DNA of 14,297 nt from an uncultured Eubacteriales bacterium (GTDB taxonomy: Bacteria; Bacillota_A; Clostridia; Christensenellales; Aristaeellaceae). The translations under genes were made by a program, and so were the position numbers. The stretch lies in contig CACYNZ010000057.1 of the NCBI GenBank assembly GCA_902775835.1, forward strand, positions 1 through 14,297, in the 5' to 3' direction. Shown here piece after piece: positions 6,434-13,109 of this stretch; within the stretch, counting starts at the first letter, position 1; each line of letters starts with the position of its first letter. Under the pieces are notes generated by a model. That model did no database searches and was not told the DNA's origin. It saw only the letters and a program-made list of their open reading frames with translations.

Positions 6434-7819
6434 TTACGCGTTCTGCTCTTTCCTGAGCATTTCCTCCAGCCGGAGGGCAGTTTCATCCAGCAGGCCGAGG
6501 TCCCAGAGCATGCTGCTGGTCAGGTACTTGTCCCGGATCTCACGGCTGCCCAGCAGCGCATGGATCGTATCCTCCACGCTGAGGCCCAGGTCCGCGGGAT
6601 ACAGCGGCATGCCGCACTTTTTCATGAGCGCGAGGATATGCTCACGCGGCGGAAGCTCGTCCCGAATGATCTGCTGGATTTCCGCCCAGTGCGCCTGAAG
6701 GATTTCCAGATGCGCCTTCTGGGTTTCGGGGCGGTTCTTGCCCACCCGCTTTTCAATCTCCAGCACGGTAGGTGTCACAGGCCCGAAGATTTCCCACATC
6801 TTCTTTTCCCAGGCTTCGGGTGAAAACGCTGCCATGGCCTGTTCCGCGCGATTTACATCCACGCTTTCCGTTTTCAGCATGTGCTCATAGATCCACAGCA
6901 CCATCTGCGTGCCCACACCCACCTGAATGCCGTGCAGGTCTGAGGGCTTGCCGCGCTGCAGCGCCTGCATCTCCCACAGATGGCTGAAGTAATGCTCCAG
7001 TCCGCTGGCCGGCCGGCTGATCTCCGCAAACGCCATGGAAATGCCGCTGATCACCAGGCCCTCCAGCACCGCCTTCAGGGCTTCCGGGTCCCGCTGCATC
7101 AGGCCGTCCGCGTGGTCCACGATCTTTTTCAGGCACGCCCGGACCATGCCGGCAATCTCCTCACAGTAGGCATCCCCATAGACCAGATGGCTGATGCGCC
7201 ATTCGCAGACGGACACATACTTGGCCAGCATGTCGCCCAGGCCCGCCTGGAGCATGATGTCCGGGGCCGTGGCCAGAATGTCTGTGTCCGCGATGATGGC
7301 TTCCGGGCACGCGTTGTACAGGCTGACCTTCAGCCGGTTCTGGATCATGGAGGCGGAGTTGGAGCAGTATCCGTCCATGGACGGCGCCGTGCACACCACC
7401 ATACTGGGCAGGCCGCAGGCGTGGGCCATGACCTTGCAGCAGTCGTTGATCACGCCGCTGCCCACGGCCACGATCACATCGCAGGCCGGGTTCATGGCCA
7501 TGGTCAGAGCGCCCATGGCCCATTCGTCCGGTTCCATCTTGCCTTCGCGCTGCGGGAACACGAACTCGTCCATGGGAATCCCGGCGTCCCTGAGCACCTT
7601 CCGGACCTTTTCGCCGGCTGCCTTTTCCGTGTTCGTATCCATAACCACCATGGGATGCTTTCTTCCCCGAACGTTCAGCGCTTCGGGCAGTGTCTGCACC
7701 GCGCCGGCGCCGGCGCGGAAATATCTCAGCCCGCAGCGGTGGATCTTTCCGCAGGAACAGCGGATGCCCTCTTCCCGGGTCAGTTCCGCCAGAGTCATTT
7801 CACTCAGATGCTTTTCCAT
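6434..7819 (-). CDS. egsA: Glycerol-1-phosphate dehydrogenase (AraM/EgsA family)
   Basis: 461 residues. The family reduces dihydroxyacetone phosphate with NAD(P)H to sn-glycerol-1-phosphate, using Zn2+ or Ni2+. Seen: NAD-binding strand DVIVAVGSGVINDCCK (114-129), TAPSMDGYCS (144-153), metal ligands Asp196 (GLGDMLAKY), His276 (RPASGLEHYFSH) and His296 (DLHGIQVGVGT), as in Bacillus AraM. It is longer than AraM (394), and an N-terminal CSCGKIHRC (21-29) could bind a metal. A frame from TTG 7840 reads through its own AGGAGG, so I start at ATG 7819. It lies 48 nt after the FGGY kinase gene, probably in one mRNA. AraM genes accompany pentose operons in Bacillus; here no isomerase or arabinose gene is present, so its physiological substrate is open. 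Confidence 0.88.
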   Translation of the reverse strand: MEKHLSEMTLAELTREEGIRCSCGKIHRCGLRYFRAGAGAVQTLPEALNVRGRKHPMVVMDTNTEKAAGEKVRKVLRDAGIPMDEFVFPQREGKMEPDEWAMGALTMAMNPACDVIVAVGSGVINDCCKVMAHACGLPSMVVCTAPSMDGYCSNSASMIQNRLKVSLYNACPEAIIADTDILATAPDIMLQAGLGDMLAKYVSVCEWRISHLVYGDAYCEEIAGMVRACLKKIVDHADGLMQRDPEALKAVLEGLVISGISMAFAEISRPASGLEHYFSHLWEMQALQRGKPSDLHGIQVGVGTQMVLWIYEHMLKTESVDVNRAEQAMAAFSPEAWEKKMWEIFGPVTPTVLEIEKRVGKNRPETQKAHLEILQAHWAEIQQIIRDELPPREHILALMKKCGMPLYPADLGLSVEDTIHALLGSREIRDKYLTSSMLWDLGLLDETALRLEEMLRKEQNA

Positions 7820-7867
7820 GCCTGAAAACCTCCTGCACAATTCTGTATTTTTGTCTGTTTCTTCCTT

Positions 7868-9391
7868 TTATGCCTGTGACGCCCCGTACTGAAACACGTC
7901 CCTGAGCGCCGGGTAAATGCGGCTGTACAGGCCGTAAGCCTTTTCATACGCCGCATGATTGGCCGCATCCGGCTGGATCACCTGTTCCGTGCGCAGAACG
8001 CTTACCGCTTCCTCCGCCGTCTCATACCAGCCGGCGCCAAGGCCCGCGATCAGTGCCGCGCCATAGGCCCCGCCCTCGGATGCCGCGGACAGCGTGACAA
8101 TTGGCACGCCGAAGATATCCGCCTGCATGTTCAGAAACAGCCTGCCCCGGGCGCCGCCGCCGGAAGCCGCTGCGCTGTGCACTTCTGTAAACGAGCGGTA
8201 GATGTCCACGATCTGGCACAGGGAGTAGACAATCCCTTCCATCACGGCGCGGATCATGTCCGCCCGCCGGGTGCTCAGGCTCACGCCGTAGAGCACGCCC
8301 CGGGCGGCGGCATCCGGCCAGGGGCAGCGCTCGCCGCTGAGGTACGGCGCAAACACCACGCCGCCGGCGCCGGGCTGTGATTCGGATGCCATGGCGGACA
8401 TGAGATCAAAGGCGTCCCTGTCCTCCGCCTTCGCTTTCGCCAGAATGTCCGGGCACGCCTCATCCCGGAACCAGCGCAGGGCACCGCCCGCGGTCTGAGT
8501 GGCGCCGAAGCTCATGTAGGATCCGGGCGTCACGCCGCAGAACGCCTGCAGCTTTCCGCCGGGATTGGGGGTGTACTTTTCAAAGCCCATGGACACATTG
8601 CCCGCCGTGCCGATGACCGTGCCCACCCGGCCTTCCCGGATCAGGCCGCTGCCAAAGGACTGGACCACCGCGTCCCCGCCGCCGGCAAAGCAGGGCGTTC
8701 CCGTCACAAGCCCGGTGCACGCTGCCGCCTCCGCGCTTACGCTGCCCGCCTGTTCCGTGGATTCCAGTGTCCGCGGGAATATGGCCGGATCCAGGTCCAG
8801 GGCTTTCAGAAGCGGCATGCTCCAGCACCGGTTCCTTGTGTCAAACAGTCCCGTGCCGGATGCCTCGGACACGTCCATGCATATCTCGCCGGTCAGCCGG
8901 TAGCGCAGATAATCCTTCGGACAGAGGAAGACGCGCATGCGCCGGAAGCTGTCCGGCTCATGCTCCCGCAGCCACAGGAGCTTGCCCCCGGTATACCCGG
9001 CCAGCATCACATTATTGGTCATGCCCAGCAGGCTTTCCCGGCCGCCGGCCTTTTCCTCGATCTCCCGGCACTGCGCTTCCGTGCGCTGATCGCACCAGAG
9101 GATGGACCTGCGGATTACATTGCCTTCCCTGTCCAGGGGCACCAGGCCGTGCATCTGCCCGGAAAAGCTGATGCCCTCAATCTTGCCGGGATCAATCCCG
9201 GAACCTGCGAGCATTTCACGAATGCAGGCAAACGCCGCCTGTACCCACCAGGCGGGGTCCTGTTCCGCCCAGCCGGGCTGGGGCACCAGAAGCGGATACT
9301 CCTGCGACTTCCGGGCCATTACCCGGCCGTCCCGGGTCATAAGCAGGCACTTGGCGCAGGACGTCCCGATATCGATTCCCAGTACATACAT
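7868..9391 (-). CDS. xylB: Xylulokinase-type FGGY carbohydrate kinase
   Basis: 507 residues, a full-length FGGY kinase (E. coli XylB is 484), which transfers phosphate from ATP to D-xylulose to feed the pentose phosphate pathway. Seen: N-terminal ATP motif LGIDIGTSCAK (4-14) with Asp7, substrate loop SGQMHGLV (77-84), ILWCDQR (97-103), catalytic-base segment AGGGDAVVQ with Asp240, GTAGNVS (261-267), and the C-terminal domain motif AAASGGGARGRLFLNMQADIFG (split here as AAASGGG and NMQADIFG). I start at ATG 9391, which has GGGAGGG 8 nt upstream; the longer frame runs through the promoter region. The MHG substrate loop favours xylulose, but FGGY kinases drift in specificity, and no xylose isomerase is in the window. 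It heads the leftward string. Confidence 0.9.
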   Translation of the reverse strand: MYVLGIDIGTSCAKCLLMTRDGRVMARKSQEYPLLVPQPGWAEQDPAWWVQAAFACIREMLAGSGIDPGKIEGISFSGQMHGLVPLDREGNVIRRSILWCDQRTEAQCREIEEKAGGRESLLGMTNNVMLAGYTGGKLLWLREHEPDSFRRMRVFLCPKDYLRYRLTGEICMDVSEASGTGLFDTRNRCWSMPLLKALDLDPAIFPRTLESTEQAGSVSAEAAACTGLVTGTPCFAGGGDAVVQSFGSGLIREGRVGTVIGTAGNVSMGFEKYTPNPGGKLQAFCGVTPGSYMSFGATQTAGGALRWFRDEACPDILAKAKAEDRDAFDLMSAMASESQPGAGGVVFAPYLSGERCPWPDAAARGVLYGVSLSTRRADMIRAVMEGIVYSLCQIVDIYRSFTEVHSAAASGGGARGRLFLNMQADIFGVPIVTLSAASEGGAYGAALIAGLGAGWYETAEEAVSVLRTEQVIQPDAANHAAYEKAYGLYSRIYPALRDVFQYGASQA

Positions 9392-9458
9392 GGTATATTC
9401 CCTCCCGGCACACGCCATGGGTCGGATGTCCCGGAGCGTGCCCCGGGGCCGCGCTTTT

Positions 9459-9484
9459 CTGTATGATTCCGTTTCATTATACAG
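9459..9484. repeat. Inverted repeat CTGTAT-14-ATACAG over the kinase promoter
   Basis: CTGTAT (9459-9464) and ATACAG (9479-9484) flank the predicted start and overlap the -10 element, a typical repressor-site placement. The same half-sites recur fused as CTGTATACAG at 9579-9588. Confidence 0.4.
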
Positions 9485-9505
9485 CCCGGCCCATGCCTGC
9501 GTCAA
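9476..9505 (-). promoter_or_regulatory. Sigma-A promoter of the kinase operon
   Basis: Minus strand TTGACG (9505-9500), 18-nt spacer, perfect TATAAT (9481-9476). Predicted start near 9469 gives a 78-nt leader, which contains a GGCAC/GTGCC pairing close to the RBS. The longer-frame start proposed by reading upstream of 9391 would be transcribed only in part, which supports ATG 9391. Confidence 0.7.
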
Positions 9506-9542
9506 AAAAGCGGAAAGAGACGGGGATATGCCTTTGCGTCCA

Positions 9543-9571
9543 TTGACGATGGAAAACGGATATGGTATTCT
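9543..9571 (+). promoter_or_regulatory. Sigma-A promoter of the riboswitch and phosphate transporter
   Basis: TTGACG (9543-9548), 17-nt spacer, extended -10 TGG-TATTCT (9563-9571). Predicted start is near 9578, exactly where the aptamer begins. Confidence 0.6.
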
Positions 9572-9578
9572 TTCGCCG

Positions 9579-9588
9579 CTGTATACAG
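9579..9588. repeat. Perfect 10-bp palindrome CTGTATACAG
   Basis: Lies at the predicted rightward transcription start and at the 5' edge of the riboswitch. It shares its half-sites with the dyad at 9459-9484. It may be an operator, or the sequence may be constrained by the aptamer's P1 helix. Confidence 0.35.
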
Positions 9589-9685
9589 GGAGTAGCTTGC
9601 ACCGGAAGGTGTGACATGTTTCGTCAGTACGGGAGACCCGGTCTTCCCGGAGCATGTTCTGAACAAGCGAGACTTTTACTGCAAA
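9581..9685 (+). promoter_or_regulatory. yybP-ykoY (Mn2+) riboswitch aptamer
   Basis: The leader carries, in order, the conserved blocks of the yybP-ykoY class: GGGAGTAGC (9588-9596); a short hairpin CACC-GGAA-GGTG (9600-9611) with a GNRA-type loop; the helix ACATG/CATGT (9614-9618 with 9653-9657); inside it CGTCAGTACG (9622-9631), hairpin CGGGAGACC/GGTCTTCCCG (9630-9649) and CCCGG; then GAACAAGCGAGACTTTT (9661-9677). Known for the class: two stacked arms dock to form the Mn2+ site, and binding usually turns the gene on. Here the 3' block GAGACTTTT is also the 5' arm of the terminator at 9669-9711, which implies Mn2+-dependent antitermination. The P1 helix (GTATA region with TTTTAC) is imperfect. 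Class members usually precede Mn exporters, P-type ATPases or TerC/Alx proteins. Confidence 0.85.
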
Positions 9686-9711
9686 TCATCTTTGCGGGAA
9701 AAGTCTCTTTT
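9669..9711 (+). terminator. Riboswitch expression-platform terminator
   Basis: GAGACTTTT (9669-9677) pairs perfectly with AAAAGTCTC (9699-9707). An A/G mismatch follows, then CTGCAAA/TTTGCGG (9679-9685 with 9691-9697, one G-U), loop TCATC, and TTTT (9708-9711). Its 5' arm belongs to the conserved 3' end of the aptamer, so the two folds exclude each other. Confidence 0.8.
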
Positions 9712-9716
9712 GCGCT

Positions 9717-9755
9717 GTACCCGCGGGGATGCACCTGACGCATCGACGGAGGTAC
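9717..9755 (+). promoter_or_regulatory. Hairpin that buries the Shine-Dalgarno of the transporter
   Basis: GTACC (9717-9721) pairs with GGTAC (9751-9755), which includes part of GGAGG (9748-9752), and an inner GATGC/GCATC stem (9728-9732 with 9740-9744) has a 7-nt loop. CCCGC (9720-9724) could instead pair with GCGGG in the terminator arm. Confidence 0.45.
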
Positions 9756-9757
9756 GC

Positions 9758-11521
9758 ATGGACATTTTTTCTGTTTTCACCCTTCTCGGCGGGCTCGCGT
9801 TCTTCATCTACGGCATGAACCAGATGTCGCACAGTCTTGAGAAAATCGCCGGCAACCGGCTGGAATCCATTATCAACCGCACCACCCGGAACCGCGTGAT
9901 CGGGCTTCTGATGGGCTGCGTCATCACCATCGCCATGCAGAGCTCCTCCGCCGTGACCGTCATGCTGGTGGGCCTTGTGAACTCAGGGCTCATGAATATC
10001 AGCAACACGGTGGGCATCATCATGGGCTCCAATATCGGCACCACCATCACCGCCTGGATCATGAGCCTGGTGGGGCTTTCCAGCGACAGCATATTCCTGC
10101 GCATGCTGAAGCCGGAATCCTTCTCCCCGGTGCTCGCCTTCATCGGCATCGGCCTGATCATGCTCTCAAAAAAATCCAAGCTCAAGGATGTGGGAAACAG
10201 CTTCCTGGGCTTTGCCATCCTGATGTACGGCATGATGCTGATGAGCTCCTCCGTTGCGCCGCTGTCGGATTCCCCGGCGTTCATGAAGGCTCTGACTGCC
10301 TTCAATAACCCGATCCTCGGCGTGCTCGTCGGTCTTGTGGTCACCGCCGTGATCCAGAGCTCCGCCGCCTCCATCGGCATGATGCAGGCCATCTCCATGA
10401 CCGGCGGACTCACCTACGGCATGGCGATCCCCATTATCATGGGCCAGAATATCGGCACCTGCGCCACCGCGCTTCTGTCCAGCATCGGGGTCAGCCGCAA
10501 CGCCAAGCGCGTTTCCGTGATCCATCTGTCCTTCAATATCATCGGCACCGTGTTTTTCATGATCCTCTACTTTGCCCTGCACGCGCTTCTGGATTTCTCC
10601 TTCACCGATCTGCCGGCAAGCCCTGTGGGCATTGCTCTGTGCCACAGCATTTTCAATATCGCCACCACAGCGCTTCTGCTCCCGTTTTCCCGCACGCTTG
10701 TGGCCATCGCCACCCGGGCGATCCCCACGGAAGCAGAAAAGAAAGTGGCCTTTATCGACGAGCGCCTCTTCGGCACGCCGTCCATTGCCATTGCGGAATG
10801 CTCCAGACTGTCCTCGGAAATGGCGGAGCATGCCAGAAACTCGGTGGACCTTGCCATTGAAAACCTGTTCACGCATACGGACAAGTCCGCTGAAGCGATC
10901 GCGGGACTTGAGGACACGGTGGACGTGTATGAGGATCATCTGGGGTCCTATCTTGTCCGGCTCTCGGGCAAGGAACTATCCTCCACCGACAAGCGGACCG
11001 CGTCAAAGATCCTGCACAGCATCGGCAATTTCGAGCGCATCAGCGACCATGCGCTGAACCTGGTCAGCTCAGCCCAGGAAATGCTGGAAAAGAAGATTGT
11101 CATGTCCGATGGCGCTGTCGCCGAGCTGAAGAATCTCGGGGACGCGGTGAAGGAAATTATCTCCCTGGCCACCAATGCCTACGCATCCATGGACACTTCT
11201 CTTGCGCAGAAGGTGGAACCGCTGGAACAGGTCATTGATCTTCTGACGCAGGACGTGCGCCTGCATCACGTGGACCGTCTGCAGAGCGGGGACTGCACCA
11301 TTGAAAACGGGTTTGTGCTTGCGGATATCCTGAACAATTACGAGCGCATTTCGGATCACTGCTCCAATATCGCGGTCGCGGTGCTGGAAGCCGACCTGGA
11401 TCTTTTCGATCCCCATGAATACCTGCGTTCCGTCAAGAGCATGGAGAATCCCGCGTTCAAGACGCTGTTCACCCAGTATCAGGAGAAATACCGGTTCGAA
11501 GTCCAGCCGGAACACGCCTGA
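9758..11521 (+). CDS. Na+/phosphate cotransporter with PhoU-like domains
   Basis: 587 residues. The N-terminal half (1-320) is a Na/Pi-cotransporter II domain with the two inverted repeats expected: QSSSAVTVM (61-69) with GSNIGTT (90-96), and QSSAASIGM (200-208) with GQNIGTC (229-235); about eight or more hydrophobic segments place it in the membrane. The C-terminal part (about 345-575) holds PhoU-like helical repeats, including FERISDHALNL and YERISDHCSNIA, which bind metal ions in PhoU proteins. The family moves phosphate with sodium, inward or as an efflux safety valve (YjbB type). GGAGG lies 5 nt before ATG 9758; a longer frame from 9611 would start inside the aptamer and is rejected. It is monocistronic, controlled by the upstream riboswitch and closed by the terminator at 11549-11597. 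Confidence 0.92.
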   Translation: MDIFSVFTLLGGLAFFIYGMNQMSHSLEKIAGNRLESIINRTTRNRVIGLLMGCVITIAMQSSSAVTVMLVGLVNSGLMNISNTVGIIMGSNIGTTITAWIMSLVGLSSDSIFLRMLKPESFSPVLAFIGIGLIMLSKKSKLKDVGNSFLGFAILMYGMMLMSSSVAPLSDSPAFMKALTAFNNPILGVLVGLVVTAVIQSSAASIGMMQAISMTGGLTYGMAIPIIMGQNIGTCATALLSSIGVSRNAKRVSVIHLSFNIIGTVFFMILYFALHALLDFSFTDLPASPVGIALCHSIFNIATTALLLPFSRTLVAIATRAIPTEAEKKVAFIDERLFGTPSIAIAECSRLSSEMAEHARNSVDLAIENLFTHTDKSAEAIAGLEDTVDVYEDHLGSYLVRLSGKELSSTDKRTASKILHSIGNFERISDHALNLVSSAQEMLEKKIVMSDGAVAELKNLGDAVKEIISLATNAYASMDTSLAQKVEPLEQVIDLLTQDVRLHHVDRLQSGDCTIENGFVLADILNNYERISDHCSNIAVAVLEADLDLFDPHEYLRSVKSMENPAFKTLFTQYQEKYRFEVQPEHA

Positions 11522-11548
11522 TGCATCCCTTTGTAAGCGAATAAACAG

Positions 11549-11597
11549 ACATGCCAGGTCCCTGCCGGATCCACCGGCCGGACCCGGCATGTTTTTT
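11549..11597 (+). terminator. Strong intrinsic terminator of the transporter gene
   Basis: ACATGCC-A-GGTCC (11549-11561) pairs with GGACC-C-GGCATGT (11580-11592), with an inner CCGG/CCGG, followed by a run of six T (11592-11597). It begins 28 nt after the stop codon. Confidence 0.9.
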
Positions 11598-11669
11598 CAT
11601 GGTCCGCATCCCATTCGGAGCCCGGAAAAATTCTGCAGGTCAGCCCTGCCCGCAGTAGCATCCAGACAG

Positions 11670-11694
11670 AAAAACCGCTGCCTTTCGGCAGCGG
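11670..11694 (-). terminator. Intrinsic terminator of the SGNH hydrolase operon
   Basis: Minus strand CCGCTGCC, GAAA tetraloop, GGCAGCGG, then TTTTT: a perfect 8-bp GC-rich stem, 30 nt after the hydrolase stop codon. It is placed back to back with the transporter terminator. Confidence 0.92.
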
Positions 11695-11724
11695 CACACG
11701 CAGCATATTTCCGGCATCCATTTG

Positions 11725-12471
11725 TCAGATCAGCTTCCGGATCGCATCGGCAAAAAGGTTCGCCAGAATCTGGTAGCCCTCATCGGACGGATGCAGGCCG
11801 TCATAGGTCAGCGCAATCATTTCGGGCGGATACGGATACACGTCCTTTCCGGGCCGGAACGCATGACCGATATAGTCCGGGTACGGCAGGTCCTGATACG
11901 TGCCGTTCACATTGACCCGCTTGAACTTCACCAGCCGGTCCTGGGTGAATCCGGAGAGATCATGACAGTTGACCGTGCACATGCCTTCCTGTTCAGCACT
12001 TTCCAGAATGGCCGCGGCCACATCGGAAAGCTTCTGTCCGTGCTCCGGGGCATAACTGCCCGGCGTATTGTTTTCAGGGTCCCACAGATACACGAAGTCC
12101 GCCCTTTCCACGGGATTGCCCACCACAATCCTGGCCTCGGGACTGGCCTGACGGATATGGTCCAGAAGGATGCCCATATGGCCCAGGATGGTGCCCGGCG
12201 TGCGGTTTACCCGGTCCTGGTCCGTGCCCAGCGGATACCCATGATGCCAGTCGTTGGTGCCCAGGAGCACCGTATAAAGGTCCGCTTCCGGGATCGGCTG
12301 GGAAATCCAGTCATAAAACGTGGACCCGTTGATGCCCAGGTTCACAAGCTCCAGTTCCGGCACAAGGTCCGCGATTCTGGACAGATACCCGCGGCTCACT
12401 CTGAAACCGGTTTCATCCAGATGATCATTCAGATAGGTAAAGGAATCACCGATTGCCGCCCAGCGGATCAT
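11725..12471 (-). CDS. SGNH/GDSL-family hydrolase
   Basis: 248 residues, an esterase-like SGNH fold, with all four blocks visible: GDSFTY with nucleophile Ser10, GINGST (47-52, Gly49 region), GTND with Asn73, and DGLHPSDEGY with Asp224 and His227. No signal peptide is seen, so it is probably cytosolic. Relatives remove acyl groups from sugars, lipids or polysaccharides; the substrate here is unknown. I start at ATG 12471 (GGAAGGAG about 9 nt upstream), whose ATGA overlaps the stop of the zinc-ribbon gene. A longer frame from 12600 lacks an RBS and would only translate the zinc-ribbon gene out of frame. The overlap implies translational coupling. The terminator is at 11670-11694. Confidence 0.9.
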   Translation of the reverse strand: MIRWAAIGDSFTYLNDHLDETGFRVSRGYLSRIADLVPELELVNLGINGSTFYDWISQPIPEADLYTVLLGTNDWHHGYPLGTDQDRVNRTPGTILGHMGILLDHIRQASPEARIVVGNPVERADFVYLWDPENNTPGSYAPEHGQKLSDVAAAILESAEQEGMCTVNCHDLSGFTQDRLVKFKRVNVNGTYQDLPYPDYIGHAFRPGKDVYPYPPEMIALTYDGLHPSDEGYQILANLFADAIRKLI

Positions 12472-12839
12472 TTGCCCGCACTCCTTCCCGTCTGGCCCTG
12501 GGCCTTTCTTTTGCTGAACTTTTCCCTGCAGGCCTTGCAGTAGTTCGGCGGATGCTTCAGATTCGCAGGCACGGTGAACATGCGTCCGCAGGACCTGCAT
12601 TTTCTCCGCTCCACGCCCTTTTCCTCATCGAACTTAGCCCTGCACTCCCTGCAGTAATTGGGGATATGCGCCCACTTGGGATCATATTGAATCGGTTTGC
12701 CGCAGTTTTGGCAGGCCTTTTCCAGCATGCCGGGTTTCTTTTCCCCGGGCACTTCCGGCTTCTTCTCTCCGGGCAGCTCCGGCTTCTGTTCCGCTGCGGG
12801 AACAGGTCTGCTGAACAGTTGCTTCAACCAGTTGAACAC
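12468..12839 (-). CDS. Small tandem zinc-ribbon protein
   Basis: 123 residues. Two copies of one module: CQNCGKPIQYDP...IPNYCRECRAKF (Cys43, 46, 63, 66) and CRSCGRMFTVPA...PPNYCKACREKF (Cys81, 84, 101, 104). Both have CxxC-16-CxxC spacing, so each should hold one Zn2+. Before them is a Pro/Lys linker with the repeat PGEKKPE/PGEKKPG (about 24-37) and an N-terminal amphipathic WLKQLF stretch; the tail is basic. Such modules bind proteins or nucleic acids; no enzyme motif is present. I start at GTG 12839, with GGAG 9 nt and AAGG 3 nt upstream; the GTG at 12908 has no clear RBS. It is first in the operon with the SGNH hydrolase. I do not know its partner. Confidence 0.8.
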   Translation of the reverse strand: MFNWLKQLFSRPVPAAEQKPELPGEKKPEVPGEKKPGMLEKACQNCGKPIQYDPKWAHIPNYCRECRAKFDEEKGVERRKCRSCGRMFTVPANLKHPPNYCKACREKFSKRKAQGQTGRSAGK

Positions 12840-13011
12840 GTTCCTTCTCTCCAATCCTATGTCATGATTCCCCGGGCGGAAAAAGCGGAAACAGCATGCA
12901 TATCCCACGGCCCTGCCCGGCAGTCTGCATGGGCGGGTCAGAATACACCGCTTTCCCAGACCACGCTCTTTACCATGTCCGGACGGCTGCTCTCGTTTTT
13001 CTTCCCAGAGC

Positions 13012-13039
13012 AGGATAGCGGAATTTGCAGTATTGTCAA
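13012..13039 (-). promoter_or_regulatory. Sigma-A promoter of the zinc-ribbon/SGNH operon
   Basis: Minus strand TTGACA (13039-13034, consensus), 16-nt spacer, TATCCT (13017-13012). Predicted start near 13005 gives a leader of about 165 nt. CTGCTCT/AGAGCAG (12987-12993 with 13007-13013), 13 nt apart, straddle the start and could be an operator. I found no terminator for anmK between 13040 and 13109. Confidence 0.6.
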
Positions 13040-13109
13040 TGTTTTTCCTGTATTTCGTCAGATTTTTTGCATGTTTTCATACACTTGGGGCACATCGCAC
13101 ATGCCGGGT

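Noticed and set aside
6980..7825. Long + strand open frame inside egsA
   Set aside because: It is a shadow of the high-GC dehydrogenase gene, with low-complexity HGH/RR composition and no motif.
9464..9480. Catabolite-responsive (cre) site near the kinase promoter (minus strand TGAAACGGAATCA)
   Set aside because: It lacks one base between TGAAA and CG relative to the consensus and the second half does not match.
9392..9655. N-terminal extension of the xylulokinase-type protein
   Set aside because: It crosses the gene's own promoter, and the conserved FGGY start MYVLGIDIGTS begins at 9391.
9611..9757. N-terminal extension of the phosphate transporter
   Set aside because: The extension begins inside the riboswitch, has no RBS and is not membrane-like; ATG 9758 has GGAGG at 5 nt.
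10166..10939. Minus-strand frame inside the transporter gene
   Set aside because: It is a shadow frame rich in His/Gly/Asp without RBS or recognisable domain.
12472..12600. N-terminal extension of the SGNH hydrolase
   Set aside because: It overlaps the zinc-ribbon gene out of frame and has no RBS; the family start MIRWAAIGDS fits ATG 12471.
13040..13109. Terminator after anmK
   Set aside because: Only short weak stems are present and A-runs rather than U-runs follow on the transcript strand.
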